Assembly (NCBI GenBank): GCA_903915625.1
Contig: CAIWTN010000055.1
Location: forward strand, 1-49,557
Source of the DNA: an uncultured Pseudomonadota bacterium
Lineage (GTDB): Bacteria > Bdellovibrionota_B > Oligoflexia > Oligoflexales > CAIYRB01
Reading direction: 5' to 3'
Length of the DNA: 49,557 bases
The translations under genes were made by a program, and so were the position numbers. Shown piece by piece: positions 8,046 to 17,295 of the stretch. The notes below the pieces were generated by a model. The model was not told the origin of the DNA, made no database searches, and was given only the letters and a program-made list of their open reading frames with translations. Position 1 is the stretch's first letter. Each line of letters begins with the position of its first letter.

Positions 8046-10178
8046 ATGGTTACTCGTGTGTGTGGAGAGAGCCGAATTTGTTCTATGGTTATGCTGGTTG
8101 GCCTATCCCTAGTAGCCCGCCCAACCCTATCTCTTGCCCAGGGTGCTAGTGCCGATTCAGCCCCGGGGAGCATTAAAAATGGACCGATAAATGACCTTCC
8201 CTATACGCCATCATTAGACCTGTCTGCGCTGGATCGGACTGCTGATCCTTGCGAGGACTTTTACCAATACTCGTGCGGTGGCTGGATGGCGCAAAATCCG
8301 ATTCCTGCAGATCAGTCAAGTTGGAGTGTTTATAGTAAACTCGGGCACGAGACCAATCGCTACCTGTGGGGCCTACTCCAGCGCCTTGCTGCCGAAGCGA
8401 AACCGGCGAAGGCTGGCGACCAGGTACAGCCAACTCCCTCGGCTAAATTGGGTCAGTATTTTGGCGCTTGTATGGCTGAAGATGCTGTCGAGTCACGAGG
8501 AATCACTCCACTGCGCCCCAACTGGCACGCTATTGATGCCTGGAAATACAAGCAGCAGCTTGCAACACTGGTCGCAGAGCTTCATCTGATGGGTGGTTTC
8601 GACGGACCGTTTTTTTCCTTTGGAGCGACTCAGGATTTTGCCGATGCAGAGCGAGTGATTGCTGGGGCCGATGCAGGTGGTTTGGGGCTGCCTGACCGCG
8701 ACTATTATTTAAACACGGACGAGTCGTCCAAGGCTATGCTGCAGGCTTATAAACAGCATATCGTAAAATCCCTGCAAATTGCTGGTCTACAGCCTAAGCG
8801 AGCAGCGCAGGCAGCGGCTGATGTTATTTTGATCGAAACGGCCTTAGCAAAGGCGTCGCTTACGCAAGTGGAGCGACGCGACTCCCATAATCTCGATCAC
8901 AAATTTGACTTAAATGGGTTGCAGGGTCTCACTCCGGAATTTTCCTGGCCCAAATATTTAAAGGCCCTGAATCTAGCCACTCCTGCAGTCATCAATGTTA
9001 GTGAACCAGAGTTTTATAAAGCTTTTTCGCAGCAGATTCGTGTGCGGTCCTTGGCTGAGATTAAATCCTATTTATACTGGCACCTCGTCCGCGCGCAGTC
9101 ACCATACCTAAGCAAGGCTTTGGTTGATGAGCATTTTTCATTTTACGGTAAGAAGCTGCAGGGTGCGCAAGAACTGGCACCTCGGTGGCAGCGGTGCGTT
9201 GAGTTGGTCAATGGGCAGCTTGGCGAGGCCCTTGGCCAAGAATTTGTGCGGCGCAACTTTGCTCCAGAGCTAAAAGAGCAGACGCTGCGTATCACCTCCC
9301 AAATTGAGAAGGCGATGCGCGAGGACATCCAGAGTCTTAATTGGATGAGCTCTGAGACGAAAAAACAGGCTCTCGCGAAGTTGGCGACTGTAGCAAATAA
9401 AGTTGGCTATCCAGACCGGTGGCGTGACTATTCAAACTATAGTGTCGATCCAGTCGATTTCTTCGGCAATGTTAAGCGAGGAAATATTTTTGAAGTTCAG
9501 CGTCGCCTCGCTAAAATTGGCCGCCCGATTGACCGTGGTGAATGGGCTATGACACCGCAGACGGTCAATGCATATTACGACCCGCAGCTTAATGATATTA
9601 ACTTTCCCGCTGCCGTGCTGCAGCCACCGTTATTCGACGCGAAAATGGATGCGGCACCAAATTATGGCAATACCGGTGGCACGATCGGTCATGAATTGAC
9701 CCATGGTTTTGACGATTCAGGGCGGCAATTTGATGAGCGTGGTAATTTGCGCGACTGGTGGACCGATGCTGATTCAAAAGAGTTTAGTCAGCGTACACAG
9801 TGTTTGGTGGACCAATACGGCAAGTATGTCGTTATTGATGATATCAAAATCAACAGCCGTTTGACTCTTGGTGAAGATGTGGCCGACCTTGGTGGCATGA
9901 TTCTGGCCTATGCGGCTTGGCAGGCGGAGCTTGGTGACAACAAACCAGAAGCTCGGGATGGCTTTACAGGAGAGCAGAGGTTTTTTATCGGTTTTGCCCA
10001 ATGGGCCTGTGAAAACGTTCGCCCGGAAGCGCGGCGAGTCAGAGCACTGACAGATCAACATTCACCCGGCAAATACCGCATCAATGGCGTTGCCGTGAAT
10101 TTGCCTGAGTTTGCGAAAGCTTTTTCCTGCAAAGCTAATCAAGCCATGGTCAAAGAGCAGCCCTGCCGAGTCTGGTAG
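8046..10178 (+). CDS. Secreted M13-family zinc metallopeptidase (neprilysin/PepO-like)
   Basis: The frame is open from TTG 7926, but ATG 8046 has GGAG 7 nt upstream and begins directly with a signal peptide (hydrophobic stretch, ..SLAQG), so I place the start there (710 residues). Features in order are the M13 N-terminal signature (DPCEDFYQYSCGGW), a long helical M13_N region, the substrate-binding NAYYDPQLNDINFPA block, and zinc motif HELTH (cat at 9690). The third zinc ligand follows in GEDVADLGG, then the C-terminal ARRVRALTDQHSPGKYR block and a CRVW end typical of the family. It should cleave peptides outside the cytoplasm. No membrane anchor remains after signal cleavage. Confidence 0.94.
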   Translation: MVTRVCGESRICSMVMLVGLSLVARPTLSLAQGASADSAPGSIKNGPINDLPYTPSLDLSALDRTADPCEDFYQYSCGGWMAQNPIPADQSSWSVYSKLGHETNRYLWGLLQRLAAEAKPAKAGDQVQPTPSAKLGQYFGACMAEDAVESRGITPLRPNWHAIDAWKYKQQLATLVAELHLMGGFDGPFFSFGATQDFADAERVIAGADAGGLGLPDRDYYLNTDESSKAMLQAYKQHIVKSLQIAGLQPKRAAQAAADVILIETALAKASLTQVERRDSHNLDHKFDLNGLQGLTPEFSWPKYLKALNLATPAVINVSEPEFYKAFSQQIRVRSLAEIKSYLYWHLVRAQSPYLSKALVDEHFSFYGKKLQGAQELAPRWQRCVELVNGQLGEALGQEFVRRNFAPELKEQTLRITSQIEKAMREDIQSLNWMSSETKKQALAKLATVANKVGYPDRWRDYSNYSVDPVDFFGNVKRGNIFEVQRRLAKIGRPIDRGEWAMTPQTVNAYYDPQLNDINFPAAVLQPPLFDAKMDAAPNYGNTGGTIGHELTHGFDDSGRQFDERGNLRDWWTDADSKEFSQRTQCLVDQYGKYVVIDDIKINSRLTLGEDVADLGGMILAYAAWQAELGDNKPEARDGFTGEQRFFIGFAQWACENVRPEARRVRALTDQHSPGKYRINGVAVNLPEFAKAFSCKANQAMVKEQPCRVW

Positions 10179-10189
10179 GGTGATGCTAG

Positions 10190-11293
10190 TCAGTAAGATG
10201 CAGAATGGCCGCCGCGATGTTTATCGCGGCCGCGCCCTGCATGGCTCTTTGGGCGCATCTGGGCTTTGGCCCAGTGCGTAATCGCTCGCTCCAGGTCGCG
10301 CAGTTCTGCACGCATCACCTGCATGTCCATAGCTAAAGCACCGGACAGGGAACGCTTAAGGTCTTGGCGTTTTGCTTGGCCTTTGGCTTTTGCGCTGAAC
10401 CCCCATGCCGGATGCTGTTTAGCCTCACGCAGTGCTTTTCGCAGCGCACGCAGTCTGGTCTCCACCACCTTGCGCAGAGCAATGATATCGCTGATTGGAA
10501 TCGCTTCCAGGTCGATGGTGCGGGCTTCGCCCTTAAGAATCACTCGCTGCAGACGCTCGAGTTCTGCGATGTCACCGAGTGCATAGGCTTGCTGGACCTC
10601 TTCCCATAGCTTCTCGAGGCCGGTCGCGGGATTCATATCTGGATGTAAAACTCTGACTAAGCGACGGTAGAGAGATTTGGCGTAGTCTTCGGCCGCGGTA
10701 GCTGCTGAGGGACGTGCTGTCTCGGCAGGGCGCCTGGCTTCCCTTTCGTTATATGGCTCGTCGTGATCCTCAGCAGATTTTGACGAGGCACGGAAAGTTG
10801 CAAAAGGATCCTCGCCGCAGTCGTCATCGACCTGAGAGTCAGGGTCGTTCGACTTGAGGACGTCTGCCCAAAGTTGGTCCAGGTTACCTGCGGCCTTCGC
10901 CGTCATGATCTGGCGATAGGCAGCCGCGCGGCTGATCCCGGTGATGCCCGCATAGTGTTCGACATCGAAGACGACTCCTTGCAGTTCTTGCAGTTGTTGC
11001 TGCAACTTACGCAGGATGCTGAGCGGTGATGCCAGTTCCCTCTCGAACCACTGCTTAAATGCCGGTAACTCACTGTTTTCGAAATTATTTAGTTGGGACG
11101 TTGCTTGGTCTAATTGGCGGTTGCGTGAGTGATAGCGGGACCGCTCCTCATGCCGGCGCGGCCGAGCGTCGATTAGGATGAGTCCTACTGACGAGGAATG
11201 GCCTAGCGACTTTCCAGAGTGTCTTCGCGTCATCGCCAGGGTCTCCATGAACTGCGCGCTGGCGGCTAAATTCGCTGGCGGCGTAGGCCTCAA
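10190..11293 (-). CDS. J-domain-like protein with HPD motif
   Basis: Up to 367 residues. The frame opens at TTG 11293, but ATG 11233 (residue 21) has GGAG upstream and is an equally good start. Residues ~85-140 hold a coiled-coil-like region followed by a helical segment (TGISRAAAYRQIM). The core at ~207-255 reads YRRLVRVLHPDMNP...LWEEVQQAYALGD, i.e. J-domain helix II, the HPD tripeptide (217-219) and helix III. The C-terminal third is a basic helical region. There are no Gly/Phe or zinc-finger regions as in DnaJ. It is probably a specialised Hsp70 co-chaperone or a protein that borrowed the fold. The client is unknown, and no hsp70 gene is nearby. Confidence 0.72.
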   Translation of the reverse strand: MRPTPPANLAASAQFMETLAMTRRHSGKSLGHSSSVGLILIDARPRRHEERSRYHSRNRQLDQATSQLNNFENSELPAFKQWFERELASPLSILRKLQQQLQELQGVVFDVEHYAGITGISRAAAYRQIMTAKAAGNLDQLWADVLKSNDPDSQVDDDCGEDPFATFRASSKSAEDHDEPYNEREARRPAETARPSAATAAEDYAKSLYRRLVRVLHPDMNPATGLEKLWEEVQQAYALGDIAELERLQRVILKGEARTIDLEAIPISDIIALRKVVETRLRALRKALREAKQHPAWGFSAKAKGQAKRQDLKRSLSGALAMDMQVMRAELRDLERAITHWAKAQMRPKSHAGRGRDKHRGGHSASY

Positions 11294-11356
11294 GTTAAGC
11301 TGATCAACCTAGGTCGTCAATGTGACAAATACGCTTAGATTTGCTAGTTTGCCGCC

Positions 11357-12985
11357 ATGGCGGACGAGCGGCGCTACATTGGTAAATTTTTCATTAGCTT
11401 AAGTGTGTACCTAGGCTTCATTTGCGGCTGTGCGCCCATATCCGATCCGAGCCGGGTGCGCATATTTGGCGGGTCACCGGTCGCAAAGGGTGGCTTGTCA
11501 GCTGGGGTTGCAGTTGTTGAGCGGGATAGTGATCGACTGGTTTGCTCCGGCGTGCTGATAACGCCAGATGTCGTCCAAACCGCTGGTCACTGCATCCAAG
11601 AATACGCTGATTTAACAGATACCTTGGACTCTGCACCGGCTAATCTTGCGGAGCGGTGGAAGGTTTACATTGGTGACGGTGTCGATGGCGGTGTGCTGCC
11701 AGCTCAGTATGATGTGAAGGCGGTTTACGTTCACCCCATGCTCAGAGCTAATCCGCGGGGCTATGCTGATTACGGGCTCATGGTGCTTGAACATCCGGTC
11801 GTTGGTGCGGAACCACTGCCACTAATGACTGAGCTAGCTCCGTTGCTAGGTGTCTTACGGTCCGGGCGGTCTGGTCTGCCTTGGCGTTCTGGGCGTTCTG
11901 GTTCACTCAGGATTGCTGGATTTGGTCGTCGCGAGGATGACGGCAAAGGGATCAAATACCAGGTCGATGTGGCTGTTCAGCAATTTAGCGCTGCCGAGGC
12001 CGTGGTCGGTGGAGCGGGCAAAGATGCCTGTATAGGTGACAGTGGCGGTCCGGCATTGGCTATCGCCAGCGATGGAAGTGCAAGTTTGGTCGGCACCATC
12101 TCGCGCGGAGTGCATCTCGGCTGTGGCGATGGTGCGGTCGTCAGTTTGGTCAGTGATGGTGCCTGCTGGATGTCTACATTATTAGGGTCGCAGCTGCCGC
12201 TACTGTCGCAGAGCTGCCCGCATGCACCTAAATTTTATTCCGATGCCGAGCTCTCGTTGAGCCATTTCTATGAGATTTGCGACGGGGAAAAAGGTAACGC
12301 GCAGCAACTCGCGACAGTCGCTGCAATTATGCAGCATCTTAATGCTCGCTCTTGTGCCTCGGCAAATGATTTACTGACCAGCCGCACGGAGCTGAATCTT
12401 GACGGGTTGATGCTGGAAGATCTGAGTCCGCTTGCTGGACTCACGCAACTGCGCCGTCTTTCGCTGAAAGATAATCGCCTGACCGAAGTCAGTGCGCTGC
12501 GCCATTTAACAGAGCTGAAGACACTCGAGCTGGATGGTAATGACATTCGCCAATTTGACGCGTTGCGGCCTTTGGTTGCGGACGGTCTAGTAATCTTTGG
12601 GCGTAGGCGTCAACTTTGGAACCACCAAGACACGGCGTTCCTGCGGCAATGTAAGGTGCTGCGTGAGGGACGTGCGGATGCGGCTTTGACGACGACTATT
12701 AGAGCACTTTTGTGGCACGCCGGCTCAGATGACTGCGTTACGGCGAATGGTCGGCTGTTGTCCCTAGTTAACCTTGACCTCTCAGGTCGGGGTATTAGTA
12801 ATTTGGAGCCACTTGCAGATTTCACGGGCCTAAAAAAATTGAACTTGAGTGACAATCCACTACAAGACATCGCAGCATTGGTGCGTCTGGAGAGGTTGAG
12901 CAATCTTGATCTTCGGCGGACTGAGGTGTCGGGGGTGAGCGACTTATCTTCGCTAGTAGAGCGTGGTCTCATCATTATTCGCTGA
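11357..12985 (+). CDS. Trypsin-like (S1) protease lipoprotein fused to leucine-rich repeats
   Basis: 542 residues. Lipobox FICGC suggests a lipid anchor. Residues ~33-290 are an S1 peptidase. RIFGGSPV stands in the mature N-terminus position, TAGHC gives His78, ADYGL gives Asp138 and GDSGGP gives Ser229, so the catalytic triad is complete. Residues ~300-542 carry internalin-type leucine-rich repeats in two blocks (about 345-415 and 470-540) separated by a Cys-containing helical stretch. Repeat units read LxxLxLxxNxLxxxxxL. The LRR part probably binds a protein partner or substrate. This gene starts 63 nt from the divergent J-domain gene. Confidence 0.9.
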   Translation: MADERRYIGKFFISLSVYLGFICGCAPISDPSRVRIFGGSPVAKGGLSAGVAVVERDSDRLVCSGVLITPDVVQTAGHCIQEYADLTDTLDSAPANLAERWKVYIGDGVDGGVLPAQYDVKAVYVHPMLRANPRGYADYGLMVLEHPVVGAEPLPLMTELAPLLGVLRSGRSGLPWRSGRSGSLRIAGFGRREDDGKGIKYQVDVAVQQFSAAEAVVGGAGKDACIGDSGGPALAIASDGSASLVGTISRGVHLGCGDGAVVSLVSDGACWMSTLLGSQLPLLSQSCPHAPKFYSDAELSLSHFYEICDGEKGNAQQLATVAAIMQHLNARSCASANDLLTSRTELNLDGLMLEDLSPLAGLTQLRRLSLKDNRLTEVSALRHLTELKTLELDGNDIRQFDALRPLVADGLVIFGRRRQLWNHQDTAFLRQCKVLREGRADAALTTTIRALLWHAGSDDCVTANGRLLSLVNLDLSGRGISNLEPLADFTGLKKLNLSDNPLQDIAALVRLERLSNLDLRRTEVSGVSDLSSLVERGLIIIR

Positions 12986-13069
12986 GCTGCTCTTAACTTA
13001 AAGATCTGTGCTATTGTGAAGCAAAAGACCGTTTACATAGGGTCCCAGAAGTAGCACAGGGGATGACAG

Positions 13070-14281
13070 TTGAGGCTCACGCAGCGAGCGTTCTGGCGCG
13101 GATCCATAGTACTGATGTTAGCTAACGCATTAGCCGGCGTGCTGAATTATGGTTTTCAGATTCAGGCTGCAAGGCGTTTGGGTTTAATCGACTTCGGTGT
13201 GTTGAGCAATTGGCTGGCTAATGTCACGATCACGTTGATGGTTGCCTCGCTGAGTCAGATGCTGGCGAATTATTTTCCGATGAGCAAGCGTCGACTAGCG
13301 TGGTGCAGCATCGGAATTATTGGGACCTCTATTTGCCTTGCAGCATGTTTATTGCTGATGAACTTAAACGAAACACTGACTCCCCAGCTAAACCAGTTGG
13401 CATCTGTATTTATGGGAGTGGCATCCGGTTGGCTTGCGGGGCAGGTGCAGGCGCGTCTTCGCTTTGGCTTGCTTGGTCTGGCGCTGTTTGTGGGGGCGGC
13501 GGCAAAGTTTGGCACAACCTTTATGGTATTCCCAAGTCAATCGGAATTAGCGTCTTATTATTTGGCGATTCCCCTGGGTCTAGCTGTTGCCGCTGTGGTT
13601 CTCGGCGGGGGAATTCTGCTCCGTCCCGCAAGTGATCATCACTTGGCCTCGGTCGCCGAGCAACCGGTGGCGCGGGTTGCGAGTGCCGCGATCCTTGCGG
13701 TGGCTACGGCTTTGTTGCCACAACTCGATATTATTAATCTTAGGCTGACGCAAACCGATGCGATGATCGGTCAATATTCGCGCGTCATGCTATTTGCTAA
13801 GGGTATTTTTTTCAGTGCCGCGACTATGTTGCAAGTGGCTTTACCGCTACATTTATTGGCCCAACGGGCGCAAGGCGAAAAGCGGCAAAGCAGCGGAGAC
13901 GAGCGGAGTGTGTGGCGCGCTGAGATGGCTGTTATAGGCATGTGTGCGGTCGTTGCCGCGGGAGTCACGTGGATTGGCCCGTGGATCAGCAGTCATTTTC
14001 TTGGGTTTCCCTTAGCTGACTTCCAAATGTGGATTTTATTAACTTGCCTGATTGCAGCGGTTCAGTTCGGCCTGCTGCAAGAAATCCAGCGTAACTGTGC
14101 GAAGCTTGATTGGCGCGGTGCTACTTTTGGGCTTGCCGGGTGTGTCGGTATTTTCGGACTCAATTGTGGCTTAAGATTAGACAGAGTCGGGGATTATCTG
14201 CTGCTTGCCTGCATCTACTACAGCGTGTTGCTGGCTTTATTACTTGGCCGCACTTTGAGCATGAGTCGAAAAAGCCTGTAA
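13070..14281 (+). CDS. Polytopic MOP-superfamily flippase-like membrane protein
   Basis: 403 residues from TTG 13070, with AGGGG 8 nt upstream; no ATG in this frame fits better. About 10-12 hydrophobic helices span the protein. The N-terminal FWRGSIVLMLANALAGVLNYGFQIQAARRLG stretch (in pieces) is typical of Wzx/polysaccharide-transporter proteins, where a first helix is followed by a conserved RxLG element. It would flip lipid-linked sugars or a similar amphiphile across the inner membrane. No glycosyltransferases sit next to it, so the substrate is open. It is first in a co-directional run that continues with CPBP, TrmL and HisC. Confidence 0.75.
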   Translation: MRLTQRAFWRGSIVLMLANALAGVLNYGFQIQAARRLGLIDFGVLSNWLANVTITLMVASLSQMLANYFPMSKRRLAWCSIGIIGTSICLAACLLLMNLNETLTPQLNQLASVFMGVASGWLAGQVQARLRFGLLGLALFVGAAAKFGTTFMVFPSQSELASYYLAIPLGLAVAAVVLGGGILLRPASDHHLASVAEQPVARVASAAILAVATALLPQLDIINLRLTQTDAMIGQYSRVMLFAKGIFFSAATMLQVALPLHLLAQRAQGEKRQSSGDERSVWRAEMAVIGMCAVVAAGVTWIGPWISSHFLGFPLADFQMWILLTCLIAAVQFGLLQEIQRNCAKLDWRGATFGLAGCVGIFGLNCGLRLDRVGDYLLLACIYYSVLLALLLGRTLSMSRKSL

Positions 14282-14294
14282 TTCTAGATATATA

Positions 14295-14384
14295 ATGAAA
14301 AACCAAGAGCCTAAAGTCACTGGACAAGTGGGGGTGCATCTGCTACCACAGGGAACTTACACTGCAGAAGGCACGCTGTTATGA
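14295..14384 (+). CDS. Possible 29-residue small ORF coupled to the CPBP gene
   Basis: ATG at 14295 opens a 29-codon frame that ends in TGA at 14382-14384, overlapping the ATG of the next gene in an ATGA arrangement. The peptide starts MKNQEPKVTG and ends AEGTLL; it is hydrophilic, with no signal or membrane segment. No clear ribosome site precedes it. A role in translational coupling would explain the exact overlap. It could also be chance. Confidence 0.35.
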   Translation: MKNQEPKVTGQVGVHLLPQGTYTAEGTLL

Positions 14385-15088
14385 GTACATTTTCTGGCGA
14401 CTCCATCGGCCAAGGTGGCGTTTTGACACCGGTCCAGCTTCTCCGTAAATCGCTAGTGATCTATGGGGTTATGGCCGTTATTGGCGTGGCCGTGATGCTG
14501 TTCGCGCACAAGAACTTAGAGTTGGCCTTTGCTTGGCCTAGCGACTGGATGGTGGCTGGTCAGCTGATCTCGATTGGGTTGCTCGGTGCGGTGGTGCTTT
14601 TGGTGACCAGCTACTTTTTTGAAGAATGGTTACCTTCTTTCCGCGACCTAAAAGCTGCGGTGATGCGTCTTCTCGGCCCGAGCTCGGTGGCGACGGCTTT
14701 ATCCCTTTCGGTAGTTACCGCAATTGGCGAAGAGTTATTATTTCGAGGTGCACTGCAGCCGTTTGCTGGGCTGTTTGTGACTAGTTTTCTGTTCGGGCTT
14801 TTGCACATGGGCAAAGACGGACTGTTGTCGGCATGGAGTGTGTGGGCTTTTTTGGCGGGTTTACTGCTTGGGTGGATGTTCAATGCCACTGGTAGCCTGT
14901 GGCCGTGCATGATTGCGCACTTTGCTGTTAACGCCGTGTCGATTTTAAAATTACGGCGTGCCTATAACGCATGGTTAAACTTAACCGTTGGTAAGAGCAT
15001 TTTCGGCGAGACTGAAGTCCAAATTGAAGTGGGCAGCGACGTGGGTAGCGGCAGCAACACACCAGACGACCGGAATGGCGACTCATGA
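14381..15088 (+). CDS. CPBP (CAAX/Abi-type) intramembrane metalloprotease
   Basis: 235 residues with about six hydrophobic helices. Motif 1 EELLFR has Glu117, Glu118 and Arg122. Motif 2 is FGLLHMG with His142. Motif 3 is AHFAVN with His180 and Asn184. These are the conserved metal and catalytic residues of the CPBP family. Bacterial members cleave or process membrane peptides; the substrate here cannot be read. The stop overlaps the trmL start by 4 nt (ATGA), so the two are translationally coupled although the functions look unrelated. Candidate promoter TCGAAA-18-TATAAT lies at 14267-14296. Confidence 0.88.
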   Translation: MSTFSGDSIGQGGVLTPVQLLRKSLVIYGVMAVIGVAVMLFAHKNLELAFAWPSDWMVAGQLISIGLLGAVVLLVTSYFFEEWLPSFRDLKAAVMRLLGPSSVATALSLSVVTAIGEELLFRGALQPFAGLFVTSFLFGLLHMGKDGLLSAWSVWAFLAGLLLGWMFNATGSLWPCMIAHFAVNAVSILKLRRAYNAWLNLTVGKSIFGETEVQIEVGSDVGSGSNTPDDRNGDS

Positions 15089-15567
15089 TCGTTGGTCATC
15101 CGCAAATTTGTTTGTATCAGCCCGAGATCCCGCAAAATACCGGCAGTATTGGTCGTCTTGCTGCTGGCAGCGGTTGTCGGCTGCACTTGATCCGACCCTT
15201 TGGCTTCACGACGGACGACCGCAACTTGCGACGCGCTGGCCTCGACTATTGGCCCTACCTAGACCTTGAGATCCATGACGATCTCGAGACCTTGCTGGCT
15301 TTGTTCCCAGGGCGTTGTGCATTTTTATCTAAGAAGGCCACCAAATCTTATTGGGATATGCCAGCCGCCACCGAATTGTTGGTTTTTGGCAGAGAAACGT
15401 CCGGCTTGCCTGACTGGCTGCATGATCGTTATCCCGATCACTTCTTTCAGATTCCTATGTTTCATCCGGATGTGCGTAGTCAAAATCTAGCTAATGCCGT
15501 ATCCGTAGTGGTCCATGATCGCATTCGGCGACTTTATGATGGCGGCACTTCACATCCTCAAGGTTAG
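15085..15567 (+). CDS. trmL: tRNA (cytidine/uridine-2'-O-)-methyltransferase TrmL
   Basis: 160 residues, the usual TrmL length. It is a single SPOUT domain with the motifs of E. coli TrmL: YQPEIPQNTGSIGR near the N-terminus, RPFGF followed by RRAGLDYW, FGRETSGLP (~97-105) for the knotted SAM site, and NLANAVSVV in the final knot helix. The enzyme 2'-O-methylates the wobble base 34 of leucine tRNAs. It overlaps the CPBP gene by 4 nt and precedes an aminotransferase gene by 17 nt. Confidence 0.95.
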   Translation: MIVGHPQICLYQPEIPQNTGSIGRLAAGSGCRLHLIRPFGFTTDDRNLRRAGLDYWPYLDLEIHDDLETLLALFPGRCAFLSKKATKSYWDMPAATELLVFGRETSGLPDWLHDRYPDHFFQIPMFHPDVRSQNLANAVSVVVHDRIRRLYDGGTSHPQG

Positions 15568-15584
15568 ACGATTCGAGGTAGGCG

Positions 15585-16721
15585 ATGGCTCTTTCACCGA
15601 AATTGATCACTCCGAAAGCACCGGCAGTTGCCTGGTTGCATAGTTTCGTCACCCCTTCGTTGCCATCTGCTCCGCCTTATAAGCTGGATACGTTGGCGGC
15701 GACGATAAAGTTGGACCAAAATGAGAGTCCTTGGGATCTCCCGCCGACGATTAAGAAGAAGGTCCTCGATCGCCTCATGGCCATGGAGTGGAATCGGTAC
15801 CCATCGGCTTTTGCCGATGAGTTAGCGGACAAAATTGCTGTGCATGCTGGCGTGGCTGTGGGCAGCATATTGCTCGGTCCAGGCTCAAATTATTTGATAG
15901 CACTAATTTTAAGTACCTTGGGTAAGGCGATCAGCAATGGGGAGGGCGGCACCTTGGTGGTGGCGCGCCCATCTTTTCCGCTTTATGAGATGCACAGTCG
16001 CTACGAGGGTATCCCCTATGCGACATGGGATTTGAACGCTGACTTAGAATACGACGTGTCACTCTTGCCGCCGTTGCCGCGTGGGTCCATCGTCATGTTT
16101 GCGTCGCCAAATAACCCTGTGGGAAATGTGCTACCTAGGCGCACTTTGGTCGAGTTGCTTGAGCGTTTTCCCGATACTTTGTTCGTCGCTGATGAAGCTT
16201 ACTTTGAATACGCCAGCGAACCTTATATAGACTTAGTGGCTGAGCACGCAAATTTGATGCTGCTTAGAACCTTCTCTAAAACGATGGGTTGCGCCGGCGT
16301 GCGGCTAGGCTACATCATTGCTCATGATCATTACTTGCAACTTCTGCGCAAACCTCGGTTGCCGTTTTTGCTGAATCACTTCACCGTTGCTTGTGCCGAA
16401 GTGCTACTTGAAGATGCAGAAACGCAAGCGCATTTGCAGCGCATAAGACAAAATGCTCTGACGCAGCGCGATTATGTTTATCAGGCATTAAAGGACATCG
16501 GTGCTCGCTCTGACTTTTACGTCAAGGACTCCTCTGCTAATTTTTTACTGCTGCGCTGGCCCACTAAAGAAGCGGCAGCTGCGGTATATACCTCACTCCT
16601 GCAAGCAGGAATACTGGTCCGTAACGTTGGTGCCGCACCCGGACTTGCTGGCTGCTTGCGGGTGACCATCGGTGACGAACATGAAAATAAGGCGCTGATT
16701 GAGGCCATGGGTCGCGCGTAG
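15585..16721 (+). CDS. hisC: Histidinol-phosphate aminotransferase-like PLP enzyme
   Basis: 378 residues of class I/II aminotransferase fold. Early LDQNESPW and NRYP elements, ARPSFPLYEMH, SPNNPVGN, ADEAYFEY (Asp for the PLP ring) and TFSKTMGCAGVRLGY with Schiff-base Lys232 match HisC. The arginine in GVRLGY and a C-terminal GLAGCLRVTIG are also as in HisC. It converts histidinol phosphate and 2-oxoglutarate to imidazole-acetol phosphate and glutamate in the reverse sense. HisC-like enzymes can also act on aromatic amino acids. No other his genes are in the window, so the symbol is a family assignment. Confidence 0.85.
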   Translation: MALSPKLITPKAPAVAWLHSFVTPSLPSAPPYKLDTLAATIKLDQNESPWDLPPTIKKKVLDRLMAMEWNRYPSAFADELADKIAVHAGVAVGSILLGPGSNYLIALILSTLGKAISNGEGGTLVVARPSFPLYEMHSRYEGIPYATWDLNADLEYDVSLLPPLPRGSIVMFASPNNPVGNVLPRRTLVELLERFPDTLFVADEAYFEYASEPYIDLVAEHANLMLLRTFSKTMGCAGVRLGYIIAHDHYLQLLRKPRLPFLLNHFTVACAEVLLEDAETQAHLQRIRQNALTQRDYVYQALKDIGARSDFYVKDSSANFLLLRWPTKEAAAAVYTSLLQAGILVRNVGAAPGLAGCLRVTIGDEHENKALIEAMGRA

Positions 16722-16743
16722 TTGTCCATCAACCGAGTGTCGA

Positions 16744-17295
16744 TTAAAGACATTTAACCAAAGCCTGATACAAAGTGTGAGATGCCCCCGGTAGCGACAC
16801 TTTTGTGAGGCCTTCGTAACCGGATTCGCCACCCTGACTTGCGGTGCGGAGGAATGTCGTTAGCTCGGAAGGTGATCCAGTGAGGGCTAGATCGCAGTGG
16901 TAATTCTGCGTGTGAGGTCTCATCGCGCCGGTTTGAGTATCAATCTCGGTGTATGTGCCGGCAAAGGTCCACAGGCACCCCATGATTTTGTGATCGGCGA
17001 TGCGGACTGAGCAGGTGAAATCCAGCGGCGTCAGGTTGCTTAAGTCGCCGGCACAGAAGGTATCGCCGCAAATATCGGCAAATTGTTGGTTGATGGCTCG
17101 GACCCTTTCGGCATGCTCCGTGATCGGCATGATCCTGTTGCCTGCCTCGCGGGCAAAGTAGTTAAAGGCGCTTTCATACTCACGGCCGGCATGGGTGGGC
17201 GTGCCGGTTGGCGGTGTCGGGGCCATCGCTTTAGCTAAATTTGTGGTTGCGGCGAGGTAACAGGAAATCATCAGAATCAATAGTAATTTATGCAA
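16744..17295 (-). CDS. Small secreted cysteine-rich protein, unknown
   Basis: 183 residues from ATG 17295. A signal peptide ends at about residue 22 (..NLAKA). The mature chain has six Cys (ICGDTFC, FTC, MGC, YHC, VKC), enough for three disulfides, and one compact domain. No family recognised. A short hairpin (TTGCCG...CGGCAA) lies in the leader just upstream of the start. The gene ends 22 nt from hisC in convergent orientation. Confidence 0.65.
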   Translation of the reverse strand: MHKLLLILMISCYLAATTNLAKAMAPTPPTGTPTHAGREYESAFNYFAREAGNRIMPITEHAERVRAINQQFADICGDTFCAGDLSNLTPLDFTCSVRIADHKIMGCLWTFAGTYTEIDTQTGAMRPHTQNYHCDLALTGSPSELTTFLRTASQGGESGYEGLTKVSLPGASHTLYQALVKCL

